Under the pieces are notes generated by a model. That model had not been told where the DNA came from and made no database searches. It worked only from the letters and a program-made list of their open reading frames with translations. Of a DNA stretch of 64,000 nt, positions 9,425 through 19,123 are shown in pieces. Source of the stretch: Ferrovum myxofaciens (GTDB lineage Bacteria > Pseudomonadota > Gammaproteobacteria > Burkholderiales > Ferrovaceae). The translations under genes were made by a program, and so were the position numbers. How positions within the stretch are numbered: the stretch's first letter is position 1; the number at the start of each line of letters is the position of its first letter. The stretch covers positions 1 to 64,000 of the forward strand of contig NZ_JPOQ01000011.1 of the NCBI RefSeq assembly GCF_000735045.1, written 5' to 3'.

Positions 9425-9810
9425 CCCTCCAACTCCCTGTCCTTTCCACCGGGTCTGGGCAATATGTGCAGGGTCTGGACCTGACCAGGGGCGACGCCCA
9501 CCACCACCCACGTATCCTGAACTTCCACCACCACTACCCGTTCACGCTGCCCCACGGCCAGGGAACTGACGATACGCAATGACTGCCTGCCTTTCCCTGC
9601 GGAGGAAGAGGCCCACTGAAACTTTTTCAAAGCCCAAGCCACCCCCGCCATCAGGGCCAATACCAGCCCCAGACTCAGGACGATCTGTATTCCGGTGGTC
9701 CAGGTCAGCACCGTCGGTGGTGCGTAGGTAACGTGTCCACTCCCGGACTCCAGAGCCCAAACCAACTCCGGGCCGACACCCAGCCCCATGACAAAAACAA
9801 GAAACTTCAT
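9421..9810 (-). CDS. fliO: Flagellar export assembly protein FliO
   Basis: FliO is a bitopic membrane protein that helps the FliP ring assemble. The product has 129 residues. It has a hydrophobic N-terminal segment, possibly a signal peptide, and a clear transmembrane helix at about residues 42-62 ([20 protein letters not shown]). A small basic cytoplasmic domain with [20 protein letters not shown] follows, the best conserved FliO motif. The family is poorly conserved, but the position between fliN and fliP, with 4-base overlaps on both sides, settles the call. Confidence 0.92.
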   Translation of the reverse strand: MKFLVFVMGLGVGPELVWALESGSGHVTYAPPTVLTWTTGIQIVLSLGLVLALMAGVAWALKKFQWASSSAGKGRQSLRIVSSLAVGQRERVVVVEVQDTWVVVGVAPGQVQTLHILPRPGGKDRELEG

Positions 9811-10268
9811 CGATTCAAACGACGCATGCGTTCCGAAGGCGTAATGATGTCCGTCAGACGAATGCCGAATTTCTCATTGACCACCACCACTTCCCCTTGC
9901 GCGATCAAAAACCCGTTCACCAACACATCCAGAGGTTCTCCCGCCATACCACTCAATTCCACCACGGATCCTTGAGCCAGCTGCAACAAGTTTTTGATGG
10001 GCATCTTGGTACGCCCCAACTCCACGGTAATATTGACCGGAATGTCCATGATCATTTCCAGGTCCTGATGCCCGGACACCGGTGGTTCCTGCCCAAAGGT
10101 CTGAAAGACATGGGGTTCTGTCTGAAGGGGCGGAGAGAAAGGGCGCTCCTCGGCCAAGGCATGGGCTTCCGTCAGCGAAGAGGGATCCACCGTGCTGGTG
10201 GCCGCCGCCTGTTCCGCCATGGCTGCACCCCAGTCATCTGCGCTAATTTCCTGATCTTCTTCATTCAT
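9807..10268 (-). CDS. fliN: Flagellar motor switch protein FliN
   Basis: FliN forms the lower C ring with FliM and docks the export ATPase complex. The start is the ATG at 10268 (MNEEDQEISADDWG), overlapping the fliM stop as ATGA; the frame is open further upstream but without support. The product has 153 residues: a variable acidic N-terminus and a SpoA domain in the second half (MDIPVNITVELGRTKMPIKN, then QGEVVVVNEKFGIRLTDI), nearly identical to FliN of other proteobacteria. Confidence 0.96.
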   Translation of the reverse strand: MNEEDQEISADDWGAAMAEQAAATSTVDPSSLTEAHALAEERPFSPPLQTEPHVFQTFGQEPPVSGHQDLEMIMDIPVNITVELGRTKMPIKNLLQLAQGSVVELSGMAGEPLDVLVNGFLIAQGEVVVVNEKFGIRLTDIITPSERMRRLNR

Positions 10269-11275
10269 TGTTTCATTCCTTCTCCGTTGAGCCCCTCCGA
10301 AGCAGACAAAAGACGCTCGACTTTCAAGGCATACTGGTTGTTGAAAACGCCATAGTGGCACTCCATGACAGGCACATTGTCCACCTTACCCTGTACCAGT
10401 TCATTCATTTTGAGGGGAATCACATCGCCGGGCTTGAGATTCAGGAGTTGTGCCACAGTAACGCGCCCCTCTGCCAATTCCGCCACCAACTCGATCATGG
10501 CGGATTGCACCTGAAGCGAGAGCAGTTGCATCCAGCGTCGGTCCAGAGACAGGTGATCTCCCTGCATGGAACTGTAAAGCAGTTCCCGAATGGGTTCGAT
10601 CATGGAATAAGGCAAACAGATATGTACTCCGCCTCCCCCGCCTCCCCCAAATTCCACATCAAACGTGGTGGCAACCACCACTTCGTTGGGGGTTGCGATG
10701 TTGGCAAACTGGGGGTTCATTTCGGAACGAACGAACTGAAATTCCAGGGGGTAAATCCCATCCCAGGACTTGCCATAAGCCAGAAATAAAGCATCCAGCA
10801 TCTTCTGGATGATGCGGTGTTCCGTCTGGGTAAATTCCCGTCCTTCCACGCGGGTATGAAATCGTCCATCCCCCCCGAACAAATTATCCACCACCAGAAA
10901 AATCAAATTAGGATCAAAAACGAAGAGCGCATTTCCCCGTAAAGGCTTGGCTTGAACCAGATTGATATTGGCCGGGACCTGCAGGTTACGTATGAATTCA
11001 CTGAACTTGAGCACCCGCAACTGCCCCACCGAGACATCCGCTGCACGCCGTACCAAATTGAATAACTCAATTCTGAACAAACGCGTAAAACGTTCATTGA
11101 TGATCTCCATGGTAGGCATACGCCCACGCACGATTCGTTCCTGCTTTCCCAGATTGTAGAGGCGAGCCCCTTCATGAGATTCCTCTCCGGCTTGGGCAGA
11201 TTCCTCTCCCCCCTCACCCGTCACACCGCGTAATAGGGAATCGACTTCTTCCTGAGAAAGGAAATCGCTGTTCAT
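10265..11275 (-). CDS. fliM: Flagellar motor switch protein FliM
   Basis: FliM is the C-ring subunit that binds CheY-P and switches rotation. The product has 336 residues. The N-terminal CheY-binding peptide DFLSQEEVDSLLRGV is intact at residues 4-18. The middle domain contains LPTMEII-like residues (MPTMEIINERFTRLFRI) and the GGDGRFHTRVEGREFTQTEH region. A C-terminal SpoA domain follows. It overlaps fliN by 4 bases; fliL ends 3 bases upstream. Confidence 0.97.
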   Translation of the reverse strand: MNSDFLSQEEVDSLLRGVTGEGGEESAQAGEESHEGARLYNLGKQERIVRGRMPTMEIINERFTRLFRIELFNLVRRAADVSVGQLRVLKFSEFIRNLQVPANINLVQAKPLRGNALFVFDPNLIFLVVDNLFGGDGRFHTRVEGREFTQTEHRIIQKMLDALFLAYGKSWDGIYPLEFQFVRSEMNPQFANIATPNEVVVATTFDVEFGGGGGGGVHICLPYSMIEPIRELLYSSMQGDHLSLDRRWMQLLSLQVQSAMIELVAELAEGRVTVAQLLNLKPGDVIPLKMNELVQGKVDNVPVMECHYGVFNNQYALKVERLLSASEGLNGEGMKQ

Positions 11276-11278
11276 GGT

Positions 11279-11977
11279 CTATTGGATGATGAAATCCGTG
11301 AATAAAACATCCACCACGCCATCCCGGCTACCCCCATCTTCGTTGGGTTCGGGCAAAAAATCCTTGACCGATACCGGTTTTTGAGGCGCTGGAACCACGG
11401 GATTGACGTCCGCCTGTTGCAAAGCCGCAGATAAACCGCCCGAACTTCCCGAAACAGGGGCAACAGGTGTCTGTGCCACGGGAGCAGCAGGCGGTGAAAG
11501 ATCGGGGGGAGGGGTTTTCTTGAATCCCAGAATCTTGTTGGTCAAATAGAGAATTTCTGCAGCCAACCGTTTCTTGCCTTGCAGGGTTTGCAATTCCGAA
11601 GCCCGTTTACTGGAAAGCAGTTCCAGCAAGCGACTGCGGATCTCCGGCATTTCTTTCTTGATTTTTTCTTCCAGTTCCGGATCGTATGTCTTCAGGGTAA
11701 TGCCCAGTTGCATCACCTGATCTCCTTGCTCCTGAACCAGATTGACCGTAAATCGATCCAGGGGAACAAACAGGGCGGGAGCCGTAGGTTCGGAGGATTT
11801 TTTCTTGTTTTCTTCCGCATGAGCCTTGTTTTTAACCAAAAAGAACCAGGCCGCCCCACCGCCCGCTGCCAGCACCACCAGCACGGCTGCAATGATGAGA
11901 ATCAGAGTTTTCTTGGACTTGCGAGGAACTTCCTCTACCTCAGCGGATGCTTTTTTATCATCTTTTTTCGTTGACAT
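11279..11977 (-). CDS. fliL: Flagellar basal-body protein FliL with a Pro/Ala-rich insertion
   Basis: FliL is a single-pass inner-membrane protein that rings the stator and supports torque. I take the ATG at 11977 (MSTKKDDKK), giving 232 residues; an in-frame TTG lies six codons upstream. A Lys-rich start is followed by a transmembrane helix at about residues 25-47 and a periplasmic domain with VNLVQEQGDQVMQLGITLK. The usual C-terminus (DGVVDVLFTDFIIQ) is present, but a stretch of roughly 55 residues rich in Pro, Ala and Val separates it from the domain core. The protein is therefore longer than the common 150-180 residues. Confidence 0.92.
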   Translation of the reverse strand: MSTKKDDKKASAEVEEVPRKSKKTLILIIAAVLVVLAAGGGAAWFFLVKNKAHAEENKKKSSEPTAPALFVPLDRFTVNLVQEQGDQVMQLGITLKTYDPELEEKIKKEMPEIRSRLLELLSSKRASELQTLQGKKRLAAEILYLTNKILGFKKTPPPDLSPPAAPVAQTPVAPVSGSSGGLSAALQQADVNPVVPAPQKPVSVKDFLPEPNEDGGSRDGVVDVLFTDFIIQ

Positions 11978-12007
11978 CTCGTCACTCGTCCCCAAATAAG
12001 GTAACCA

Positions 12008-13348
12008 TCACGCAAAGGTATCCACCAACCCAACCCCCTGTCGGATCACTCCCCCCCTTGCGCCCATGGGCACAGAGGATACCTCAAGCGTGCGTTTCGT
12101 GGCAGAGAAATTTTCTCGCGCCATCTGTCGCTGCGAAGGAGAACCCTGCGCCCCCTGATCGCTCACGGTCGCTTGCCCAAGAGACAATCCGCTCCCTGCC
12201 AACATTTCCCGCAAATGGGGAAGCGCGTGTTGAATTGCCTCACGCACCGCCGCATGAGGCGAACTAAAGAAGGCATCGGCCTGGGCCCCCGACACCTGCA
12301 CCACGACGCTCATGGGCCCCAGATCCGGGGGATTGAGATGCAATTCGGCACTTTGCTGGGACTGGCCTACCATCCAGGTCACCTTCTGGGAAAATTCCGT
12401 TCCCCAACCCATTTGCCCAACGGGAATCATTATGCTCGAAGATGCCGTCTCTGCGCCGACGGTAGCGCCGCTCGAGGACATCAGAAGGCCATTGAGTGCA
12501 GAATGTCCCGGTGCCGTATGCGCAGAGGGAGAGGTCAAAGAAACCGCCAAGGAATCAGGGCTCCCCTGACCGCCGGAAGTTCCCACGCCGGAGGATAGGG
12601 AAAAAGACCCATTCCCACCCACCGAAAGCGAAAAATTCGGCTCGTTTCCGGAGGTCAAAGACGTTGTTGTTGCCGCATTCTTCTGCACCACCGACCCTTG
12701 CCCGGTTCCCCCAGCGGCCCCCGCGGAAGAAGACAGGGCGGCAGCTCCCCCAACGGCTGCCTCCGAAGGCACAGGCGTTTGTTCCGTTTTCGCTGGTGGC
12801 ATCCACACATGGGGAGGCATCAACGCCGCCACCCCCATTTGTCCTGCCAGAGAACTCTGAGAAGACTTTTTGGTAGTCGGTTGGGATACCACCGTTCCAT
12901 TGGCCGAAGAAACGTTCGTCCCCAAATTTGCGACCACGGCGGTGGTTGCTCCGCCCTCGATGGCCCCGCCCGCCATTTGAGAGGGATCAAGGGCCTGAAG
13001 TTGGCCTTGGATCTGTTGCTTTTTTTCTGCGGAATGCGCAGAAATCGTTTGAACGGCGGGCGTCTGACTTTTGGTCACCCCGGAATTGGCGGTGCCTCCC
13101 GACTGAGAACCCTTCGTGGGGGGTGAACGACCCTCAGAAGCATGGGGGGACTGTTCCTCTGGACCATGAACGGAAACTGACGTTCCCGTAACGCTTTGCG
13201 GACGTTGAGCCGAGGCCCCATGGTCAGACAAGCGCTGAGACAATAGTGCCGTGAAACTCCCCTCTCCGGTCTGTTGGGCAGTGGAACGGGCAGGCTTGTT
13301 GGCTCCGGAAACTGGCGCGTTACGAACCACGGGTACGGGTTGCATCAT
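12008..13348 (-). CDS. fliK: Flagellar hook-length control protein FliK
   Basis: FliK measures hook length and switches export specificity through FlhB. The start is the ATG at 13348, behind AAAGGAG at ideal spacing; upstream codons in this frame run into fliJ. The product has 446 residues. It has a long Ser/Thr/Gly/Pro-rich low-complexity N-terminal two thirds and a conserved C-terminal domain with SAELHLNPPDLGPMSVVVQV and the LPHLREMLAGSGLSLGQATV motif. It lies between fliJ and fliL. Confidence 0.94.
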   Translation of the reverse strand: MMQPVPVVRNAPVSGANKPARSTAQQTGEGSFTALLSQRLSDHGASAQRPQSVTGTSVSVHGPEEQSPHASEGRSPPTKGSQSGGTANSGVTKSQTPAVQTISAHSAEKKQQIQGQLQALDPSQMAGGAIEGGATTAVVANLGTNVSSANGTVVSQPTTKKSSQSSLAGQMGVAALMPPHVWMPPAKTEQTPVPSEAAVGGAAALSSSAGAAGGTGQGSVVQKNAATTTSLTSGNEPNFSLSVGGNGSFSLSSGVGTSGGQGSPDSLAVSLTSPSAHTAPGHSALNGLLMSSSGATVGAETASSSIMIPVGQMGWGTEFSQKVTWMVGQSQQSAELHLNPPDLGPMSVVVQVSGAQADAFFSSPHAAVREAIQHALPHLREMLAGSGLSLGQATVSDQGAQGSPSQRQMARENFSATKRTLEVSSVPMGARGGVIRQGVGLVDTFA

Positions 13349-13358
13349 GACACTCCTT

Positions 13359-13811
13359 TCACTTGGCTTCCGATAATAGATGCGCGATTTTTTGCCCCAC
13401 CTGCTCATCCAGTGCTTTTTGTTCGATTCGGGTCGTCCGTTCCTGTTCTTTGGAGCAATGACGTTCGGACAATACCTCCATGGAGCGCACCTGACGATGG
13501 GCCTTCTGAACCGTCACCTGCCCCTGGCTCACTTCACTGCCCACTTGCGCCACCACAACCTGCTGCTGCCGGACAGCCTCATCCAACCGTCCCAGAAAGT
13601 GCTGGAAATTCATCAGAGTTTCAAAGGCACCGCCCACCTGCATGACCGCCTGGTAACGCCCTTCGTAATCCTCACGAAACCGGATCAACATGTCCAGTTT
13701 TTTTTGTTCTTCATTGTGGCGTCGGTTGACCTGACCCAACTTCCTGCTCGCTTGATCGCTCCGTGTTTTGGAGAGCGTTTTCAAGATTTCCAACGGGAAA
13801 GGACGAGTCAC
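13359..13811 (-). CDS. fliJ: Flagellar export chaperone / stalk protein FliJ
   Basis: FliJ is the coiled-coil stalk of the FliI ATPase and helps deliver chaperones. The product has 150 residues and is almost wholly helical and charged. It starts at a GTG whose sequence overlaps the fliI stop (GTGA at 13811-13808). The family is weakly conserved, but size, heptad character and the position between fliI and fliK agree. Confidence 0.92.
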   Translation of the reverse strand: MTRPFPLEILKTLSKTRSDQASRKLGQVNRRHNEEQKKLDMLIRFREDYEGRYQAVMQVGGAFETLMNFQHFLGRLDEAVRQQQVVVAQVGSEVSQGQVTVQKAHRQVRSMEVLSERHCSKEQERTTRIEQKALDEQVGQKIAHLLSEAK

Positions 13812-15217
13812 GATGCAACGCTCCCAAACAGGTTAAGAAATTGTTCATTTCCCGACTCCAGGCCCGCCTGCTCCTGGATCCCTTGTACCAGATAATGTTC
13901 CATGTCAGGATACCTCTGTATGGCTTCATCCAGCAAGGGATCCGAACCTGGAACATAGGCACCCACGCTCACCAGATCACGGTTGCGCTGGTAGTGGGCA
14001 TAGAGTTGCTTGAACCGTTGCACCTGCGTCATCTGGCGCGCAGAAACCAGTTGATTCATCGCCCGACTAATGGAGGCTTCCACATCGATGGCGGGATAAT
14101 GCCCTTGTTCCGCCAAACGGCGCGACAATACGATATGCCCGTCAAGAATGGCCCGGGCGCTGTCGGCGATGGGGTCCTGTTGGTCATCGCCCTCTGTGAG
14201 AACAGTATAAAAGGCAGTGATCGACCCGCCTCCCTCGACTCCATTTCCTGCACGTTCCACCAGTTTGGGCAAACGAGCAAAGACCGAGGGAGGGTAGCCT
14301 TTGGTGGCCGGTGGCTCCCCAATCGCCAGGGCAATTTCGCGCTGGGCCATGGCATAGCGCGTCAATGAATCCATGATAAGAAGGACATTCTGCCCCTGAT
14401 CCCGAAAATATTCCGCAATGGTGGTGGCATAGGCGGCGCCCTGCAATCTCAAAAGCGGACTGGTATCGGCCGGAGCCGCCACGACCACAGCCCTTGCCAT
14501 CCCTTCCTCGCCCAGAATGTCATCGATGAATTCGCGTACTTCGCGCCCCCGTTCCCCGATCAGGCCCACCACGATCACTTCGGCCTCGGTGAAACGAGCC
14601 ATCATTCCCAACAAAACACTCTTGCCAACGCCGCTGCCCGCAAACAACCCCATGCGCTGACCCCGGCCAACGGTCAACAATGCATTGATGGCGCGCACAC
14701 CAACATCCAGAGGCTTGCTGATGGGCGTTCGGTCCAAGGGGTTGATGGGGCGGCTTTGCAACGGAGCAGCCTCCCCCTCCCCTAAAGGACCCAATGCATC
14801 CAATGGGCGTCCGGCACCATCCACCACACGGCCCAACAATCTTTCTCCCACAGGCAGATGACGCACCCGGTCACTGAGGCGACGACGGGGAAGCAGACGT
14901 TTACCCAAAGGGGTGAACGTGGGCGGAATTTCCGCAGGAACGACGCGCGCTCCGGGAATCAAACCATGCACTTCATTTTCCGGCATGAGAAACAGGCGCT
15001 CTCCCGCAAACCCCACTACTTCCGCTTCGATTCGGTGATGGGGCAATTCGATCACGCACGTGCTGCCCACCGGCAGACGTAATCCCACCGCTTCCATCAC
15101 CAGTCCCGTTGCCTTGACCAACTGTCCGCTCACTTGCAATGGGTTGGTCAAGGCAACGGCATCCCGGGCAGCCGCCAAACTTTCACGCCAACCTTCGTTT
15201 CGATCAGAAATCGTCAT
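13808..15217 (-). CDS. fliI: Flagellum-specific ATPase FliI
   Basis: FliI is the F1-like ATPase that powers or regulates export of flagellar subunits. With the ATG at 15217 (overlapping the fliH stop as ATGA) the product has 469 residues. The Walker A loop GSGVGKS lies near residue 197, followed by [18 protein letters not shown] and the Walker B region [20 protein letters not shown]. The C-terminal [20 protein letters not shown] is typical of FliI rather than of F1 or of injectisome ATPases. Confidence 0.97.
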   Translation of the reverse strand: MTISDRNEGWRESLAAARDAVALTNPLQVSGQLVKATGLVMEAVGLRLPVGSTCVIELPHHRIEAEVVGFAGERLFLMPENEVHGLIPGARVVPAEIPPTFTPLGKRLLPRRRLSDRVRHLPVGERLLGRVVDGAGRPLDALGPLGEGEAAPLQSRPINPLDRTPISKPLDVGVRAINALLTVGRGQRMGLFAGSGVGKSVLLGMMARFTEAEVIVVGLIGERGREVREFIDDILGEEGMARAVVVAAPADTSPLLRLQGAAYATTIAEYFRDQGQNVLLIMDSLTRYAMAQREIALAIGEPPATKGYPPSVFARLPKLVERAGNGVEGGGSITAFYTVLTEGDDQQDPIADSARAILDGHIVLSRRLAEQGHYPAIDVEASISRAMNQLVSARQMTQVQRFKQLYAHYQRNRDLVSVGAYVPGSDPLLDEAIQRYPDMEHYLVQGIQEQAGLESGNEQFLNLFGSVAS

Positions 15218-15918
15218 GGTCCGTTTCCCTCCAACCAATCGAATCCCTGACCCAGGGTGGCCACCACATTCTGCCAGCGGTGCGTCAACGAAGCATCGAT
15301 CTGACTATGGGCCGTATCCAGCCTGCACCCCCCCCGTTCCAAGGTTGCATCTTCCAGAATTTTCCATCCACTATGAGACAGATGCTCGCCCAAATTCTCC
15401 CGTACCAGGACTGCATCGGCCGGATTCAAGGTAAGATGGGCGGCTTGATTGAAATGAGGCAGCATCTGCAAGGCTTCCCGAATCACAGGCAGAATCAATT
15501 CGGGACGCACCTGTAACGCCTGACGAACCATCTGACGGGCCACCTCGAGAGACAACGCCAGAAGATCCTCCACCACCTTTTGATCCACCTCATGCAGTTG
15601 TTTCGTCAAGGAGTCCAAGGTGGCGGCCAATTGCGCCACCACCTCGGTTACTTTATTCCGCCCTTCTGCGTACCCCGCGTCATAGCCGATTTGATAGCCC
15701 TGGCGATGTCCTTCCAGTTCGGCCTGCTGGTGAATGACTTCCAGTTCTGCCGCCGTGGGCAAAACCAGTGGAGAAGGGGCAGACTCGGACAGCGGAGACA
15801 AACTGAGGGACGAAGGGCTTACCTTGGAATGCGCCGGGTCAAAACTCGGAAATTCCCAGCGCGTGAATGCGCCCACGGGTATCTGTCCCTTTCCTTCAAA
15901 CTCAGACAAAAGCGTCAT
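15214..15918 (-). CDS. fliH: Flagellar export ATPase regulator FliH
   Basis: FliH is the peripheral stalk that links FliI to FliN in the C ring. The ATG at 15918 follows GGAGGAAAAGGAG and gives 234 residues ([12 protein letters not shown]). The middle holds the GxxxG-type repeat typical of FliH ([17 protein letters not shown]). The C-terminal half resembles the ATPase delta/E-subunit-like fold, with [19 protein letters not shown]. It overlaps the end of fliG by 17 bases. Confidence 0.95.
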   Translation of the reverse strand: MTLLSEFEGKGQIPVGAFTRWEFPSFDPAHSKVSPSSLSLSPLSESAPSPLVLPTAAELEVIHQQAELEGHRQGYQIGYDAGYAEGRNKVTEVVAQLAATLDSLTKQLHEVDQKVVEDLLALSLEVARQMVRQALQVRPELILPVIREALQMLPHFNQAAHLTLNPADAVLVRENLGEHLSHSGWKILEDATLERGGCRLDTAHSQIDASLTHRWQNVVATLGQGFDWLEGNGP

Positions 15919-16897
15919 CTCCTTTTCCTCCCAGGGCAATCTGCCCTTCATCGGCCATGCGCCGAATAGTCTTGATGATTTCCTTCTGCTCCGCTTCCAC
16001 ATCGCTGACCCGCACCGGTCCCTTGGCATCCAGATCCTCGCGCATCATTTCAGCTGCACGCTGCGACATATTCTTGAAGATTTTTTCACGCAATTCAGGA
16101 CTGGCACCCTTGAGCGCCACGATCAACGATTCGGACTGTATTTCGCGCAGGATCAACTGGATACCACGATCATCAATCTCCATTACATTATCGAATACAA
16201 ACATCTCATCGAGAATCTTCTGGGCCAAATCAGGATCATAGGCGCGCATCGCTTCAATAACCGAGGCTTCCGTCGTTCCCCCCACATAGTTAAGAATTTC
16301 GGCCGTTGCCTTGGTTCCCCCCTTGATGCGCTTTTTCGTGGTCGCCGATCCCATCAACAGTTTGGTCAGTACATCATTGAGTTCACGCAATGCCAAGGGC
16401 TGCACTCCATCCAGCGTAGCGATACGCAGGATGACATCATTTCGGGTTCGCTCCGTCAACGCATTCAGAACACCCGCGCATTGATCCGGTTCGAGATGGG
16501 CCAGAATGGTCGCAATGATCTGCGGGTGTTCATTACTGATCAACTCGGCAATGCTGACGGCATCCATCCATTTCAGGCTTTCAATCCCGCTGGTGTCTCC
16601 CCCATGCAAAATCCGCTCGATCAATCCGGCGGCCTTGTCATCCCCCAGTGCCTGATTGAGCATTTTCTTGATGTAATCCGATGAATTACTGCCCACCGAC
16701 GTTTTTTCTCCTGCCAGTTGATGGAATTCATCAAAGACCGTACTGATCTGTTCCTTGGTCAGAGACTTCATGGATGCCATGGCTGTACTGATTTTCTGGA
16801 CTTCCTTGGGAGACAACTGCTTCAACACTTCGGCAGCTTCATTTTCTCCCAGGGCCATGAGAAACACCGCGCATTTGTCGACGCCTTCGTCACTCAT
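15902..16897 (-). CDS. fliG: Flagellar motor switch protein FliG
   Basis: FliG is the rotor subunit that touches the stator and sets direction. The start is the ATG at 16897 (MSDEGVDKCAVFLMALGENE), giving 331 residues, the standard length. The sequence includes LSPKEVQKISTAMASMK, the EHPQIIATILAHLEPDQ motif, and the C-terminal torque helix with charged residues (DDRGIQLILREIQSESLIVA). It overlaps the fliF end by 8 bases. Confidence 0.98.
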   Translation of the reverse strand: MSDEGVDKCAVFLMALGENEAAEVLKQLSPKEVQKISTAMASMKSLTKEQISTVFDEFHQLAGEKTSVGSNSSDYIKKMLNQALGDDKAAGLIERILHGGDTSGIESLKWMDAVSIAELISNEHPQIIATILAHLEPDQCAGVLNALTERTRNDVILRIATLDGVQPLALRELNDVLTKLLMGSATTKKRIKGGTKATAEILNYVGGTTEASVIEAMRAYDPDLAQKILDEMFVFDNVMEIDDRGIQLILREIQSESLIVALKGASPELREKIFKNMSQRAAEMMREDLDAKGPVRVSDVEAEQKEIIKTIRRMADEGQIALGGKGDDAFV

Positions 16898-18635
16898 TCC
16901 CGTGCATCCAGTCACGTAACACCGAAGCCACAATCGCCGGTTCCTGCAGGGCAATCGCGCGCGCTTTGGTCAACTTGGCTTCATGTTGAGAAGTTTCGGA
17001 AAGCGCCTGTCCATTGGCTCCATACCCGGCACCTTCCAGTGCTTCCTCGCCCTCTCGCTCTCTTCCTTCCTCGAGTACATCCATCACCGAAGCCACCGGT
17101 GGTTTGAGCGCCTGATTGAAATTACGCACCGCAGGCCGAATGATCCCCAGCATCAGGTACAACGCCACCCCAAGGATCACCAGGTATTTCAAAGCATTCT
17201 TGACCAGAGCCACGTTCTCGGGTTGTTTCCAGAGGGGCATTTCCAGTTCTTTTTCTTTCTGATCGGCAAAGGGACTATTGAAAAGACTGAGCGCATCGCC
17301 ACGCTTTTCATCAAAACCCACAGCATCCTTGATCAGCAGGGACATCTGGGTTTTTTCCCCCTCACTGAAGGGCCGCACACTCACTTTCCCGGCACTGTCC
17401 GTGACCCGGTGATTATTGAGGATGACTGCAACAGACAAACGACGGACCATTCCAACGGGCAGGCGGGTATGGCTGATGGTATGGTCGACGTCATAATTGG
17501 TGGTCATTTCCTTGTGCGTATTTTCGGAATTCTGAACCGTTGTTGCGCTGACAGGTCCGGGCGGTTGCCCCAACTTTACGCCGGGGGCCGTGGGATTGGC
17601 TCCTGCCACGGGATTGGCCGGATTGGGGGCAGCATTGGGTGCGGTCAAGGGTGCAGTCGCCGGAACCGGCGGTTGGTTGGTCAGGGCGCCGGGAACCCCA
17701 CCCACGGCGGGTGCATTGATATTGCTGGACTCCGCGGTTTGCTGGCTGACCACGGCAGCTTGATTGGGCGGCTGATTGGGTTTATAGGCCTCGGTGGTTT
17801 GTTCAGACTGGGTAAAATCCACATCGGCGGTTACCTGGGCATGCACATTGGCCAAACCCACCAAAGGTGACAGAATATCCTCAATACGCTTGATATCGTC
17901 CTGCTCGATCTGGTGCACATATTTCAACTGCTCCGCATCCAGAGCCGAATTTTCTCCAGAAGGGGGGGCACTTAACAGATTGCCACTTTGATCCACCACC
18001 GTCACATTGTGCGGTGTCAGCTTGGGGACGCTGCTGGATACCAGATGGACGATGGCGTTCACCTGTCCGGAATCCAACGCTCGGCCCGGATATAAAGCCA
18101 GCACCACAGAAGCCGTGGGGAGTTCCTGCTCGCGCACAAAAACCGTTGGCTTGGGAATGGCCAGATGGATGCGTGCCGCTTGCACCGCCGAAAGAGATTG
18201 CACCGAACGGGCCAACTCCCCTTCCAGAGCCCGTTTGTAATTGACCTGCTCCAGAAATTCGCTGGTTCCGAATTTTTCGTTCTCCATCAACTCGAAGCCA
18301 ACGGTACCCCCCTTGGGTAAACCTTGCCCCGCCAAATGCAGCCTCACTTCATGAACCTGGTCGGCGGGAACCATCAAGGCTCCGCCTCCCTCGGCGAACT
18401 TGTAGGGCACATTCATCTGTTGCAACGAATCGACAATGGCCCCCCCGTCCCGATCCGAGAGATTGCTGTAGAGAACCCGATAGTCTGGTGTGGCTCCCCA
18501 CAGCCAAAGACCCGTAATCAAAGCCACCAAAGCCGCCAGGGCTACCCCCAGACCCATTTTCTGGCCCGCCGTCAAACGCCCCCACGCTTGATTGAAAAGC
18601 GAAGGAGGCGGTGCGTTTTCTACCAGTTCAGCCAT
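16890..18635 (-). CDS. fliF: Flagellar MS-ring protein FliF
   Basis: FliF forms the MS ring, the inner-membrane base on which the flagellum is built. The product has 581 residues. It has a first transmembrane helix at about residues 27-46, ring-building motifs including YSNLSDRDGGAIVDSLQQMN and VNYKRALEGELARSVQSLSA, and a Pro/Ala-rich loop near the middle. A second transmembrane helix lies near the C-terminus, before the FliG-binding tail. It is the first gene of the minus-strand fli operon; fliE is divergent, 158 bases away. Confidence 0.97.
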   Translation of the reverse strand: MAELVENAPPPSLFNQAWGRLTAGQKMGLGVALAALVALITGLWLWGATPDYRVLYSNLSDRDGGAIVDSLQQMNVPYKFAEGGGALMVPADQVHEVRLHLAGQGLPKGGTVGFELMENEKFGTSEFLEQVNYKRALEGELARSVQSLSAVQAARIHLAIPKPTVFVREQELPTASVVLALYPGRALDSGQVNAIVHLVSSSVPKLTPHNVTVVDQSGNLLSAPPSGENSALDAEQLKYVHQIEQDDIKRIEDILSPLVGLANVHAQVTADVDFTQSEQTTEAYKPNQPPNQAAVVSQQTAESSNINAPAVGGVPGALTNQPPVPATAPLTAPNAAPNPANPVAGANPTAPGVKLGQPPGPVSATTVQNSENTHKEMTTNYDVDHTISHTRLPVGMVRRLSVAVILNNHRVTDSAGKVSVRPFSEGEKTQMSLLIKDAVGFDEKRGDALSLFNSPFADQKEKELEMPLWKQPENVALVKNALKYLVILGVALYLMLGIIRPAVRNFNQALKPPVASVMDVLEEGREREGEEALEGAGYGANGQALSETSQHEAKLTKARAIALQEPAIVASVLRDWMHGNE

Positions 18636-18793
18636 GGTGGTCCAGGGAAATACGGAGTGGTCAACCCGTTCATTATGCGTTCTTTCCGTCCCCTCCGTCC
18701 GTCAAACAGAGAGGAAAACCCCAAGGTATTTCATTGATCAAATCCACCGGGACAAACCTACACTGTCCTCAGGATGGGAGAGGAGACCAGATC

Positions 18794-19123
18794 ATGAATG
18801 TTTCGGCGGTTGACGGCCTGTTGGCGCAGATGCAGGCGGCAGCCACGGCAGCACAGGGGGGCTCCCGCCCGCTCTCCCGTTCCAGTCCCTCTGCCACAGG
18901 TGCGGATTTTTCCACTCTTCTCAAACATTCCGTGGATCAAATCGCCCAATCTCAATCACAGGCGGACTCCCTGACTCAGAAATTCACCTCAGGAAGTTCC
19001 AATGTCAGTTTGAGCGATGCCATGATGGCCATGCAAAAAGCCACCATCACCCTTCAAACCGGAATTCAGATCCGTAACAAGGTCGTCACGGCCTATACGG
19101 ATATCATGAACATGCAAGTCTGA
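18794..19123 (+). CDS. fliE: Flagellar MS-ring/rod junction protein FliE
   Basis: FliE joins the MS ring to the rod and is the first protein exported. I place the start at the ATG at 18794 behind GGGAGAGGAGA (109 residues); the frame is open further upstream with no ribosome site. The C-terminal region VSLSDAMMAMQKATITLQTG, then the IQIRNKVVTAYTDIMNMQV tail, is the conserved FliE signature. It is transcribed away from fliF and ends exactly where the ycgR-like gene ends on the other strand. Confidence 0.95.
   Translation: MNVSAVDGLLAQMQAAATAAQGGSRPLSRSSPSATGADFSTLLKHSVDQIAQSQSQADSLTQKFTSGSSNVSLSDAMMAMQKATITLQTGIQIRNKVVTAYTDIMNMQV

Noticed and set aside
15734-16684. 316-residue plus-strand open frame opposite fliH and fliG
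   Set aside because: Crosses the boundary of two well-conserved genes and has no domain signature.
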